From contig CM055201.1 of assembly GCA_029224185.1 (NCBI GenBank), positions 20,838,672 through 20,902,671 on the forward strand: a stretch of 64,000 nucleotides of DNA, in the 5' to 3' direction. Made by a program: the position numbers and the translations under genes. Of the stretch, positions 45,954 to 56,156 are shown in pieces; the first letter of the stretch is position 1; each line of letters opens with the position of its first letter. Source of the DNA: Karalla daura. Its lineage: Eukaryota; Chordata; Actinopteri; Chaetodontiformes; Leiognathidae. Under the pieces are notes generated by a model. That model made no database searches. It was not told the DNA's origin and was given only the letters and a program-made list of their open reading frames with translations.

Positions 45954-47251
45954 GCGCTCCCACAGCCTTTGTGTGGGAGTGTGTGTGTCAAATCCATAAA
46001 ACTGCTCAGCTTCGTCCAAGTTTTCATCCAAAAGCAAACTGTTACTCACCCAATCAGGATGTAATGTCTTTTCAGGTGCCTATGCATAGTTATCAGTATA
46101 TCGCAGTGTTGTTAAAATATGTTAAAACAATTGAAACGTCGCATAAACTGAAATTTATGTCAATCGATTATGCATCAAAATAGAAGCAATGAAAAACTTG
46201 CAAGAAAACACTGCAAATTCAATACTTGATACCTTCAAGAAACTCCATTATACATCATCAGTACCAGTATCAGAGAAACATGTTTTATTTTGAAAAACGT
46301 TTTATTTTGAAAAGAGTCGATCTGCGGCAGCTCGACTCAGCCTTTAGACCCTCCGTCGCCCCAAACACGAGAACTCCCAAGCTTATCGAACCACGACAAA
46401 CTGAGCCGGGTGGGCCGACCGCGGTTACCGTGGCAACCCAAACTCACATGATAGAACAGCATCCCGTTACTACGGTTATTGTTGCATCATCACCTCTACG
46501 AGAACGTTTCAAGAGGAGCTGAAACGACTGGTCGATCTATCTGTTAACTGGTAACCAACCGCTCTAGCTTCTACATGTCACAGCTCTAGCTCTAGTATAG
46601 TAAGAAGTTACACATTGAGTACATGCCAGCACTGAGTCCAGATGCTAGGTTTCCAGCTGCAGGAGTGGATAGAGGAGAACTAAGACCTAGTCTTTAGACC
46701 TCGGAGTGACGAAGACAGTGATGGAAAATGGTCTAGATGACATGGCATGACACCAACATCTGAAACAGCTGACTTGCAGAGCATCTAGTCTGACGCCTCC
46801 TCCTCCTCCTCCTCCTCCTCCTCCTCCTCCACACTCGTTAGGCTGCACATACTGTGGTTGACAGTCTCTGATGGTCAGCCTCTACACATCCAGGTCCTGA
46901 CACGGTCTGTCTGTCCTTTTAAAGCAGGCTGTAGAGAAGATAAATGTGAAGACATCACGTAGGTTCCTCTGTCAGATTTGACCAGGGTCCTCCAGACTCA
47001 TAAACTGTTTATTTTAAATGGATTACTAAAATAGTTGTTAATTCATAGATAATTAGTCAGCTCATCAATTAATCGTTACAGAAGACAGTGAGAGTGGAGG
47101 GAATGGAAGAATAACTAGATAATTTAGTCTCAAATGTGATAAAAAGTGGAAAACAAAAGAGTCAAAATGGGATTAAAATCCACATTGGAAGCTTTGATTC
47201 AGAGCTGCCTCCCACCTGCAGCCATGTGTTTAGCATTATGCAGCTCAGTCC

Positions 47252-47326
<75 letters not shown>

Positions 47327-47827
47327 CGTGTGTGTCACGTTTGATTTGAGCGCAGTAATGAAGCAGCGACAGGACCATTTTCTCCTCCGGCCCCCGACCG
47401 TTCAGCCGGGCCCCGGCATCACTTCCACCGCTCCGGCCCCACATAATCAGAGTGGACAGTCTTAACGAAAAATCACTATGCTATTCCTCTGATTTTCTGA
47501 TTGGCCGCTACAGTGAAGGCTGGGGACGGTCCCCAACACGCCACACACACCCGGTCTGCAGCGCTCGGATTTGGATAAAGAGCTCGGAGCTGCACAGAGT
47601 GGATGTGACAGCTCAGAGGCTCCACAGACAGACTCATACTGGGGTATTTGTGTCTTACCACAACCTAAATGACATCGTCTTAAGTCGTTATCTTTGCTAT
47701 ATGTATGTTAGAGACGTCTATAGAATAGAACAGAACAGAATACGCCTTTATTCGTCCCACAACGGGGACATTTCAAGCCATCCCAGCACATACAGGGAAT
47801 ACGCAGGGAATACACCCCAGAGAGACA

Positions 47828-47884
<57 letters not shown>

Positions 47885-48659
47885 TTCATTCTCACATTCA
47901 CACCCAGGGGCTGTTTAGAGTCTCCAGTCAACATAAACATGCATGTTTTTGTCCTGAAAACAAAGAAAATGCTCCAGCTCCAACCAGGATTCGAAGCATG
48001 GAGACAACAGTAGTATTTATGTTTCTTTTTTTTCTTTGTATGAATCCAGAATCTGTGTCCACAGTGTCTGTTATTAAACTCTTCATAACTTTTCAAAAAC
48101 ACTTCTGTTGTAGCCGACAAGGCGAATACATGCAGTGATGTGAAATTCAGTCTCTTTCAACACACCAGTGGCCAAAACCTCTCATCTGAAATAACTACTT
48201 TTTTTGAGAAAACCAAATAAAGACTCGCTTTTTTCATAGAGAATGATGTTTCTTTTAGTTGGTTAGAATGAGTTTTCAACATCCAAAGTGAAATCCACCA
48301 ATCACAACTTTCAAAGGAGGTTTCATTGATGTGCGGAGCTGGGTATTGGATACATCATGCTGTTTTTTTTTCGACATTATTTCATCTAAGCGTCATCGCA
48401 TCCTTCCCGACACTTTGTTCCAGATTTAGACGTTTAGTCTCAGTTTGCAGCCTCCGGAGCTGCGAAAACCACAGGACAGATCAGAGGTAACAGTTTCTGT
48501 CAAACGCTCTCACGCTGACACGCTAACAAACATCAGAAAGTCTCCGCTCAGCAGCCTGAAATCCATTATTACCGATCAATAGCGGCCCGTGAATATGCAG
48601 GGAGGTGAGGACAGAAAACCTTGAAAACAGACACAAACAGTACAGTCTGAGACTGTCAG

Positions 48660-48710
<51 letters not shown>

Positions 48711-51700
48711 CAGACTAACTGCTGGTAAACTGTGTCATAAAGCAGAGTCCGGCTCATAAATTATGCACTGCGTCTGCATGCAGCAGGATGCATAAAATGG
48801 AAAATATTTAGGTTTAGTCCTTCACATTTCGAGCTCTGAATGCACTCTCCTCCTCCTCCTCCTCCAGCTCTGTCACGCCAGGAGACGTCTCAGGAAAGCT
48901 AGAAACAGGTAAGATTTTCAACGTGAAACACGCGTGTGGATTTCATCTGGCAGCAGGTAAAGCGAGGGAGGGATTGGGAGGCGAGGCGAGGGGCCGGCTG
49001 TGACTCGACGTGTCGGTCGAGGACAGACTCGGAGAGGCTGAAGCAGCGCCACGCGACTCTAATGGTCCACTGATGGAATTAGCTCTGTGAAAACGCACAT
49101 TAGACTGCGTGGACTTCGCAGCTCGTTACAGCCTGTGATTCCCAGTCGGTGTTTGTGCTGAGCTCAGCTCCCGTTTGTCTTCTCATCTCCTATCTGAGCC
49201 GCCGAATCCTAACACCGATTCCAGCATGGCTGTCTCAGGGTCGCAGGCAGGCAGGAAGGCAGAAAACGTCCCCAAACCTAACAATGGACTCCCCCATCTC
49301 TCCCTCTCTCTCTCCCTCTCTCTCGCTCTCCCTCCCTTCATTTTGCCTGGTTAACCCGGCTGCGAGGTGAAGAAGAAGTGAAGTGAGCAGACCGAGGCGG
49401 GTCACGCCGAGATTCCCATCAATAATTCATCGGGCCGCTGCTGCCTCTGCTCCTGTGTTCAATTCCCCCGACGATCACATAATACCCCCCCCATCCCCTC
49501 CCCATCCCCCCCCCCACCTCTCCCCAAAAGAGACGGGCAGGTCCAGGGGAGGAGAGAGGACAGCCAGAGAGAGAGAGAGAGAGATTGAAAACGAGGCAGG
49601 AGGCCAGCAGGAGCAAGAGCGGAGGAAGAGAGAGATTTTCAAGCGTTTTGTCTGTCTTTTGACCTCCAAACCGTTCGTCTTTTTGCTCAAAAATTCCACA
49701 TTTATGCATTAAAACCGTATTTTGACGACACTACGAGGATGCTGAATAATGATGCATCTGCTATTGACAAAGAGGCAGTTAAATACCAACTATCAACATA
49801 GCTCCAGCACATAACTGGGAGTGTGTGTCAGGCAGAGCGTTGACCATGTGCTCTGACAGAGCGACTGTGAGCTCTGGAGGTCGGGGGCTGCTTGTGATTG
49901 GTAAATTTGACGTCGTTTGGACATTAAAAATGGACAAAGAGGCTGTGAGAGAAGCCGTACTCCATCATGATGTAAAAGAAAATGCTGATGTAAGAGGTAA
50001 AATGCATCCAGCATCATCTACCATATCTTGATGTTCCCATTATTCTCAGCCCTGTTTCAGCTGCTCTAATTGTGTTGAAACAGAAAGAGCTTGGAAATAA
50101 TCAATAAATAGTCGGACTTCCAACTTCGGTTTCACACAAATCTGAACAACCAAAGGCCTCTCACAACACAATGAGTCTTCCCTCCCACTGTGAGATGACA
50201 GGTCGACTCAGCTCTGATCTTCTGAGGCCACGACAAACTGCCAAATTAACAACACGCACACATAAATGTAGCTCAGCTCATTCTGTGATGCCTGCTTAGC
50301 TGCAGGACAAGCTAATGGAGTACCTCAGGGTCGCATTGTTGGACCCCTTTCATTCTGAGAAATCCTATCCATGTGCAACTCTAAGTCTATACATTTTCCA
50401 TTTGAGCCAAACTTTCTCAAACTAGTTGCTCTTCACGATATGTTGCATATGCAACAACTTAAAGGAGGATAAAGAAAAACTTTCAGAGACTGTCAAGCTG
50501 TGCATTCTTTTAGGGGACACATTAATTACTTTCTGGAAATTATTCTTGGTCCGTTTAAGATTTAATAAAGCCGTAGTTCAGGGGCCATATTCTCACAAGA
50601 AAGAGCAATCTATTGCTGAGAAAAAAACTATACTGTACTGTTAATTATAGGATTTCTATAATTGCCTTTAGAAATGAAATTAAAAGTTTGAAACAAAATG
50701 CATCGATCTACAAGACTGAGTTGCAGATGCAATCATTTGCAGAATAATGTTTGGATGTGCACACTTTCAAAACACAAAACAAAAACAAACGGTCTGTCAC
50801 TGATGTCTAACAAAGACAGCTCAGTTTTAGCTTTTAAAATCTGCGAGAGCTAAGGTCACTGACATATACAGACCACTACATGAATACATGAGATTCATCA
50901 CAATAGTTAAACGTTCTGTGACATTTCCTACGTGTCAGTCTTGCTCTATGGGTTTTGTCCAGAGACACAAAGGAAAACAGCACATCCTAGAAACAGAAAC
51001 CACAGAAACTGCCCCTAAAACAGCAAAGCAGTGAACGAGTGGTGATGGGCTTCACAGCATCTCTGTTGTAGCTGAGAATATTTATTTTTTATTTCATAAT
51101 TAAAGTGACGATGGAGGCCAGAGTAGAGAGAGAGACAACCAGGGAGAAGCTCCTCTTTCAGCTGCCTCCACCCCCTCCCTGCTGCTCCTCTCTGGGTCAG
51201 GGGTGGGGTGGTGGTGGTGGGGGGGATATTTGCTCCATCTATTGTCTCAGTGCTGCAGCTCCTTTGACCTTTGACCTCAGCTCTACCGCCGGCTTGTAGC
51301 TCTTTTTTGATCTCGGAACTCAAGCTGTTTCTACTGTCACAGTTTCTTTTTACATAGTGGAGGAGAAGAAAAGAAAACAGGAGAGCCTTTAATTCACGGC
51401 CCAGGATGCGTCTCAGAGTCAAAGATCCTCAACACGGACTCTGTTCTACACTGTAGCTATAGCTTAGCATGCAGAGAGAAGAGGAGGGGGTTAACTACGA
51501 GCCCTAGAGGATCTCCTGATGGGGCTGGTTAAGATGGCCACCATTCAGACCTGGGCCCAAGGCTCGAAACAGGAAACCGGAAAATATTCACATTTCAGAT
51601 CTGAGAATCCCCCCAAAAAACGCCTCAATGCTTAAATCTAATCTAAGCTAATCTGTTTATCCAAATAACTGTCGATTACTTTGTTCGTCCCATTTCCTCC

Positions 51701-54700
51701 AGCTCTAGTTTGGTATTCGGATGTGGGGCAGTGGCCTGAGCAGCCACGGCACAGGGTTTCACAACATATAGAAGCAGAGCCCATAGATCTGCACCCCCCC
51801 CCACACACACACACACACACACTGCACACACCGACACCCATGTCACCTCCTATTAACCTGCAGCACCCGCCAGAATAAAAAAAAAAAAACGCTAATGAAA
51901 TAAGAGCGGAGTCCAGCAGAGATAATCTCATCTGCTCCTTAGCATGTGCACAGATTCAGATCATGGTTCGGCATGGAGCTACGGAGCCCATCCAATCCAA
52001 TCCAATCCGGGCCAATTAAACACAATGCCTAATCAATTGTTGGAGAAGCGTCTTGTCTGCGCTGATGCCACTGGACCATCAATAATCCAGGAAAAAAGAA
52101 AAAAGGAAAAGAAAGAAAGAAAAGGCTGCCTATTTCCAGTTATTGTTAGTGATTAGAGCTGATTAGCCTCTGAAACCGTTAATTCCATAAACCACGTTCA
52201 TTATTCCGTCTTTCCTCTGGAGCAACGAGGCAACGAAGCCCCGCTTCCAGTTTCAAAGGATGGAGGCTCCGAAATACTTCCACACACGAAGGGAGACACT
52301 TCCAGTCCAACACAATATGATCTCCATCTGATAAAAAACACTTTAAAAATACTGTTATTATTCAGATATTTACAAAAAGGTTTATATGTTGTTTAAAGAA
52401 CAAAAACAAATGTTGAGTAGAACCTGGAAAAATGTTTCTTCCCAAAATGTCCTGGACTACAGCGTAATTTTGGAATAATCTGCAATCTGGGAATGTCTCC
52501 AATATGACACAAATATAGAAGAATTCACTGGCTAAATACAGGAAAACACTCAACAAACTCCACTCGTCTTTTTCGCATATATTTTAGTATCTGTCTTAAA
52601 ATCTGTCCTCATGTTCAGGGTGAATTCATTTCACTTTATCACAGCAGAATGATGAGTAGTAATTGGATCGTTTTCCATATTATTAAAGAATTTTAAAAAA
52701 TAAGTTTAAAACCTGTTTGTTTAAGAATATTTTAGTAACGAAGCAACTGCGTCCAACAGTGAATTAATATTATTATTATTATTATTTTTAATCATCACTT
52801 TATTCTGGTTTTACTGTAAACTGTCATTTTTGACATGAAAGAAAAGAAGACAAAAACATGAAAAAACTCACGTTTGAGGACTAACTTTCCTTTTCAGTTT
52901 GCACTGGTTTTACAGCTCGACAACAGTTTAATCCTTCTGTCTTTTCTATCTTTTTCTCTTCTATCTTTTCTAATCTAATGCTGGATTTATTTGTCTGATA
53001 CTAGAAACGTGAACTCTATCAGATCATAAAAGCTCCACAGAGAAACAAAAGTCCAGCTCCACTAAACTCTGTAGCCTAACAAACCTGCGTCTCTCAAACG
53101 CTTTTACACACATAAAAAAAAAACTGCAAATTTAACAATTACTTTGCTTCATTTTGATCAGATCAGCATCAAAAGATGAAAACCTCACACAGCCTCACTC
53201 ATTTTGTTTCCTACACAACTGTGTTCAGACTTCATCTCTGCAGCTCAGAGCAGTATGTATCAGACTCCTTGTCTCTGGAAGCTAGTTACGGACAATAACA
53301 GTGCCATGCACTTTTACACAGATTTCTTCATTTTAGGTGTTTGATTCTGAGCAACAAAAACAACAAACAGCATTTCCTCTTTGAATCTTTATGGCAAAAA
53401 TACAAAACGCAAAACACTGAAATACATTTTTCGATGTTCTGAGGCAAAGTTAAAGCGTTAATAATCGCGATACAAACATTTCTAAATTATGAAGATATGG
53501 ATTCAAATGCTTTCCAGCTTCTGAAAATTTCCAGCTGAAAATGCATAAACGTGTCCTTTCCCCACAGTATCTGTCCCTGTGTGTCCTCCTCTCGGTCACA
53601 CACATGCAAACATGAACTCCTCCTCATATTCCTGTTTAATCTGCACGGCTCTTGTTATATAATCTGTGAGTGAGGGTGCCAGGTTTGGTTTCTTTGAACT
53701 GAACTTCACACTTTGACTGAAAGCAGCTGAGCAGATTTCACTGTGATCTCTATGCTTGTCAAAGTAGAGCATCTCTTTAAAAGAATAAAGAGATAAAATC
53801 AACCTGAACACAGTCCTCTCCCATAGAACCAGCAGACAGGACTCCTCCAGGACCCTGGTCCAGTGCAGGGCCCCTGCCGGGGTCCCCTGCAGACAATAGG
53901 GGGGCAGTGGTCGGGACAGGAGCCCTGCTCCTCACTAGAGGGGGCACCAGGCCCACGGATACAGCAGCCCTGATGACTGGAAGCCCCCCCACCACCACCT
54001 CCAACCCCTCCCAGTCCAACCATAACCCTCCAGTCAGCTCTGGGTGTTTGGCCCAGTAAAGCCGCTCTAACAGGCCAGAGACCAGGTGTGAACCACAGCA
54101 GCGTCACTGAAACACAGGCCTCGAAATACCTCCAATTTTTTAAATATATTTTTAATATTCCGGTAATTCTAATTTCTGATTCCGGATGCACAATCTAATA
54201 AAGACGGAACAAGGAAACCATTTGTGGACAAACTGGATTATTTCTTATTTGCCAGTCTCAGTAAAAAATTTTTACAGAAATTGTTTTAAAGAAAATCCTT
54301 CCTCATGGACTGAAATTGTCAGAACGAGCATGACTGACTATGAGACCGAAAGGGAAACTCCCTCTTGTCTATTAAAAACTATCATCTTAAATGCTATGAT
54401 ATTTTGTTTATTTATTGTTTCTCTGTTTTATGTCTTTTGACTGCTGCCTTCTTGGCCAGATTTTTTTAATCTCAAGGAGGCTTTTATGTATAATATATAA
54501 AGAGATTTAGGATATATAATACAAATGCTGTATACATAATTGAGTAAAAGAGAGAGAGCAGGGTTTAACAGGCAGGTAGAGGCGAGTAAAGCCTGTGAGT
54601 GGCCTGTTGGAGGGAAATCCCGTGACCTTGTCATTTCCCATCGATCGCCTTTTGTTATTGATCAATAATGGTAATCATAACAGCGGCGATCCTAAATAAA

Positions 54701-56152
54701 TTTCATTCATCTGCACTTGTAGATCGACACGCACATGGAGAGAGGATGCACTCGAGGAGGAAACACCCCCACCCCCCACCACCACGCACACAAACACACA
54801 CACACATATAAACAACAAACAAAAACAAAGCCAGCAGATGATTTGATGAAGGGAGCGGGGCTGCATCACCTCCTCTTACCTGCCAGTCTGAGCGCCGACA
54901 TCCTCTGAAACTCGGGCTCCTGCAGCCACTTCCACATCCTCCTGAAGGTCTCCCGGCCTGACTTTAGTTTACTCCAGGGTTTGGGGTTCCTCAGGAGGTC
55001 GGACAGGGTCCCCTGGGAGCGGCACAGCACCCTCTGGGCGAAGATGGCCTGAGGGATGCTGTACCTCTTGAGCTCCGCCGTGATCCTCTGCGCCACCTCC
55101 TTGGTGTTGATCTCCTCCAGCTGGCCCGAGCTGCTGCTCACCCCGTGCTGCGGCCCCGAGGAGGAGGAGGGCGGTCTGTCCCGGCTGGGGGGGGCCAGCC
55201 CGGGCCCCTGGAGGTGAGGGTGCGGGTGGTGGGGGTGGGCGTGGGGGTGGTGGCCCGCAGAGGACACCCCGGGGTGATGCATCCCGTTCAGGTGCGGCAT
55301 CATCCCGGGGGGCGCGCGGGAGGACGCGGGATGCATGGAGGCGGGATGGTGCGCGTGCGCCTCGAAGTTGAGCATCTTCTCGTGGCCTCCGTGCGTGGAC
55401 GAGCCGTAGCTGTGGAGCCCCTGCTGCGGGTTGTGCATGGAGCCCAGGCCGTTCCCCAGCACCGGGGACAGGCTGGGTCCCATCCCGGGCATGTGGTCCT
55501 TGTGGTAGGGGCTGTACAGGTTGTTCATGCCCGGCAGCGGCCGCTCGTCCCGCATGAGGGTGAAGCTGCCGCTGACGTTCCCGGGGAGCCGCTGCTGCTG
55601 CTGCTGCTGCTGCTGGTGCAGGTGGTGGTGGTGGTGGTGGTGATGGTGGAACTTGTCGGTGGAGATGGTGGAGATGGGCGGCAGCGGCTGCAGCGGCGTC
55701 AGCGTGGTGTAGGTGCCGCTCATGCCCATCCCGGGGGAGGCGGTGGAGGTGTCGCAGGGGACGCTCATGGCGTGGTGCAGCGGCAGCGGCAGCTCCGGGC
55801 GGTACTCCCCGCCGCTGCCCTCCAGGATGCCGGCCATGCCGCCGGGCACCATGGCGGAGCGGGAGGACGCGGCGGCAGCGGCGGCGGCGGCGGCGGCCGC
55901 TGCCAGGTCCTGCTGGATCCGCAGGGACGCCGCTGCCGCCGCCGCCGCCGCCGCTGCCGCGGACGCGGCAGTTCCGCTAGTCCCGCCGCTGCCGCGTCCG
56001 TGGTGCGGACTGTGTCCGCTGAGCAGGTCCGCGTCAGGGAGCACCGCCGCCACCCCGCCATGCAGACTGTCCATCGTCATGTCCGTGTTCATGGCGTAAG
56101 CGTCCAGGTCCTTGGCCAGGCATCGATAGGCGTTAGTGTAGGCAGTCTTCAT
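28786..56152 (-). CDS. onecut2: ONECUT2 transcription factor (CUT domain plus homeodomain), complete CDS in two exons
   Basis: ONECUT2 is a nuclear DNA-binding activator of the HNF6 family, acting in neurons, retina, liver and pancreas. Exons 56152-54880 and 29075-28786 join through a split alanine codon (G|CA) to 520 residues; human ONECUT2 has 504. The N-terminus MKTAYTNAYRCLAKDLDAYA matches human ONECUT2 and not ONECUT1 or ONECUT3. In order there are poly-Ala tracts (11 and 12 residues), the conserved YTTLTPLQPLPPIST block, nine His, eight Gln, the GNVSGSFTLMRDER motif, a His/Pro-rich region, the CUT domain (about 346-424, from EEINTKEVAQRITAELKRYS) and the divergent homeodomain (about 442-501, with NFFMNARRR in the recognition helix). 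The C-terminus ends STCTKA. The gene faces FECH, as in other vertebrates. Its 25.8 kb intron separates CUT from homeodomain, the family's usual split. Confidence 0.97.
29076..33815 (-). other. ONECUT2 intron 1, homeodomain-proximal part
   Basis: No exon is seen. The stretch holds an AGTAAA-rich simple patch (29125-29160), CA tracts (30977-31012, 32417-32452, 33340-33363), a TG tract (32813-32863), GAA triplets (33010-33048) and a GGA triplet patch (30812-30842). Long stretches such as 29200-30800 and 31020-32400 are non-repetitive and unassigned; conserved enhancers could lie there but cannot be recognised by eye. Confidence 0.6.
33820..34330. mobile_element. Non-autonomous fish repeat with TACTCAAGTAAAAGTA units (family uncertain)
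   Basis: The stretch opens and closes with the motif set I recognise from an abundant fish interspersed repeat: TTTTTACTCAAGTAAAAGTA near 33910, AAAGTAAAAGTAATGAAAG near 33952, GAAGTAGGCTGTAAAATAAT near 34225, TTACTCCAGTAAAGTA near 34244 and GTATTTGTACTTC near 34298. It is probably a non-autonomous DNA transposon. The class is not certain and the copy is diverged. Confidence 0.55.
34331..35080 (-). other. ONECUT2 intron 1, unassigned
   Basis: Non-repetitive sequence of mixed composition. The purine-rich part at 34830-34920 is low complexity. No exon is supported. Confidence 0.5.
35085..35300 (+). pseudogene. LINE reverse-transcriptase relic
   Basis: At about 35135-35175 the translation GVPQVSMFGPL resembles the GVPQGS-x-LGPLLF motif of L2/Rex-type reverse transcriptases. 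About 35 bases later comes SAYADDNTLY (near 35195-35226) with the YADD catalytic box. The space between them is far shorter than in an intact enzyme and includes stops, so this is a deleted, dead fragment. It is antisense to ONECUT2. Confidence 0.7.
35554..35602. repeat. (GA)24 microsatellite
   Basis: About 24 GA units. Confidence 0.95.
35603..39000 (-). other. ONECUT2 intron 1, unassigned, with a pyrimidine-rich block
   Basis: The block 36590-36900 is C/T-rich on the + strand. The rest (35900-36500 and 37000-38990) is complex, non-repetitive sequence with no exon signature. The short GC-rich patch near 37035-37125 (GCCGACGGGCCC, GTTAATTAGCCGCGC) stands out from its surroundings. Confidence 0.5.
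39005..39064. repeat. (CA)n microsatellite
   Basis: About 29 CA units with one CCACA interruption. Confidence 0.95.
39211..39265 (+). repeat. 15-bp tandem repeat, about 3.7 copies
   Basis: The unit GTGCAGACTCTCTAT repeats perfectly at 39211, 39226 and 39241, with a partial fourth at 39256. There are no spacers, so this is a minisatellite-like array, not CRISPR. Confidence 0.95.
39266..43500 (-). other. ONECUT2 intron 1, middle part
   Basis: Simple repeats lie at 39865-39888 (TG), 39985-40010 (CT), 40917-40948 (TG), 41039-41070 (CA), 41209-41264 (CT, interrupted), 42066-42102 (CA), 42223-42257 (GA) and 42427-42457 (GAA). Between them are several non-repetitive kilobases without exon signals. 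A cluster at 42268-42306 contains ATCGAT and ATTGATCAAT, the core words bound by ONECUT proteins. Confidence 0.55.
43525..43580 (+). repeat. 16-bp tandem repeat CTAGCTATATGTGCTG
   Basis: Units start at 43525 (14 bp, two bases short), 43539 and 43555, with a partial diverged copy at 43571. Confidence 0.9.
43581..45160 (-). other. ONECUT2 intron 1, unassigned
   Basis: Mixed sequence. A CT/CCCTCC-rich patch at 44200-44296 and an interrupted CA/CG tract at 44453-44500 are the only repeats. The stretch 44760-45160 is very AT-rich. Confidence 0.5.
45165..45294. repeat. (ATT)n trinucleotide microsatellite
   Basis: Interrupted by GTT and AATG units at first, then about 25 uninterrupted ATT units from 45220 to 45294. 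Confidence 0.95.
45295..46795 (-). other. ONECUT2 intron 1, unassigned, includes a non-repetitive candidate element
   Basis: 45470-45660 is a balanced-composition, non-repetitive block between AT-rich and G-rich low-complexity DNA. It contains runs such as CAGAGTTATTTCAGCAGCGC and ACCAATACTAATGAAGC. It is a candidate conserved non-coding element but cannot be confirmed by eye. A G/A-rich tract (45672-45760) and a CA tract (45919-45952) follow. Confidence 0.4.
46797..46830. repeat. (TCC)n triplet repeat
   Basis: About 11 TCC units. Confidence 0.95.
47257..47335. repeat. (TG)n microsatellite
   Basis: Thirty-three TG units followed by CGTGCGTGTGTGT. Confidence 0.96.
47715..48005. mobile_element. 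Composite of interspersed repeat relics with an internal (CA)n
   Basis: AATAGAACAGAACAGAATA at 47725-47745 is followed by CCTTTATTCGTCCCACAACG, the tail motif of many fish short interspersed repeats. Next comes (CA)n at 47829-47882. Then 47885-48000 has CACATTCACACCCAGGGGCT, TTTAGAGTCTCCAGTCAACA and AACCAGGATTCGAAGC, the same block order as the copy at 17040-17245. Confidence 0.55.
48006..50300 (-). other. ONECUT2 intron 1, unassigned
   Basis: CA tract at 48662-48709, CTCC triplets at 48845-48866, CT tract at 49297-49330, GA tract at 49567-49582 and a C-rich patch at 49485-49516. The remainder is non-repetitive with no exon signal. Confidence 0.5.
50305..50365 (+). pseudogene. LINE reverse-transcriptase relic (GVPQG motif)
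   Basis: A single reading frame gives GVPQGRIVGPLSF (about 50318-50356), the conserved GVPQGS-x-LGPLLF motif of L2/Rex-type reverse transcriptases with substitutions. The flanks do not continue the enzyme, so only a short fossil remains. Confidence 0.55.
50366..53800 (-). other. ONECUT2 intron 1, unassigned
   Basis: Mostly AT-rich unique-looking sequence. A GGTGGTGG patch at 51205-51228, a short CA tract at 51801-51822 and an AATCC/CAATC pentamer patch at 51990-52008 are the only repeats seen. No exon. Confidence 0.5.
53815..54120. other. GC-rich island inside ONECUT2 intron 1
   Basis: About 300 bases of strongly G/C-rich DNA (CAGGACCCTGGTCC, GCCCCTGCCGGGGTCCCCTG) sit between AT-rich flanks about 0.8 kb downstream of exon 1. 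An open frame on the - strand crosses it but matches no family I recognise and has no convincing splice sites. Confidence 0.5.
54640..54668. promoter_or_regulatory. Clustered ONECUT-type binding words, including a 14-bp palindrome
   Basis: ATCGAT at 54640-54645 and the perfect palindrome TTATTGATCAATAA at 54655-54668 lie 212-240 bases into intron 1. ATTGAT, and less strictly ATCGAT, are the core words bound by CUT-homeodomain proteins of this family. Autoregulation is an inference. Confidence 0.35.
54880..56152 (-). CDS. onecut2: ONECUT2 exon 1 (N-terminal region and CUT domain)
   Basis: The chosen start is the ATG at 56152-56150, because the following MKTAYTNAYRCLAKDL aligns with the start of human ONECUT2 (MKAAYTAYRCLTKDLEG). 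The exon encodes 424 codons plus one base and ends ...FQRMSALRLA with the donor G|GTAAGAGG. An apparent extension through GKRR is read into the intron and is not real. The homopolymer runs are coded by mixed triplets: GCN Ala tracts near 55928-55960 and 55868-55903, His near 55622-55648 and Gln near 55592-55615. Confidence 0.97.
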
Positions 56153-56156
56153 TCAT
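56133..56156 (-). other. Overlapping 7-codon upstream ORF at the ONECUT2 start
   Basis: An ATG lies four bases upstream of the main start (ATGAATGAAG). In its own frame it encodes seven codons and stops at TAA (56135-56133) within the coding sequence. Neither ATG has a purine at -3, so leaky scanning is likely. Confidence 0.6.

Noticed and set aside
29076..54879. Genome-wide excess of ATCAATA words as ONECUT sites
   Set aside because: Counting by eye, the word is spread over the whole window at about the frequency expected for AT-rich DNA. Only the local clusters were kept.
54866..54880. Exon 1 frame continuing to a stop after GKRR
   Set aside because: The donor GTAAGAGG lies at 54879, and joining to exon 2 restores the family sequence ALRLAACKRKEQ.
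28786..56152. Assignment as ONECUT1 or ONECUT3
   Set aside because: The N-terminus, the overall length and the FECH neighbour fit ONECUT2.
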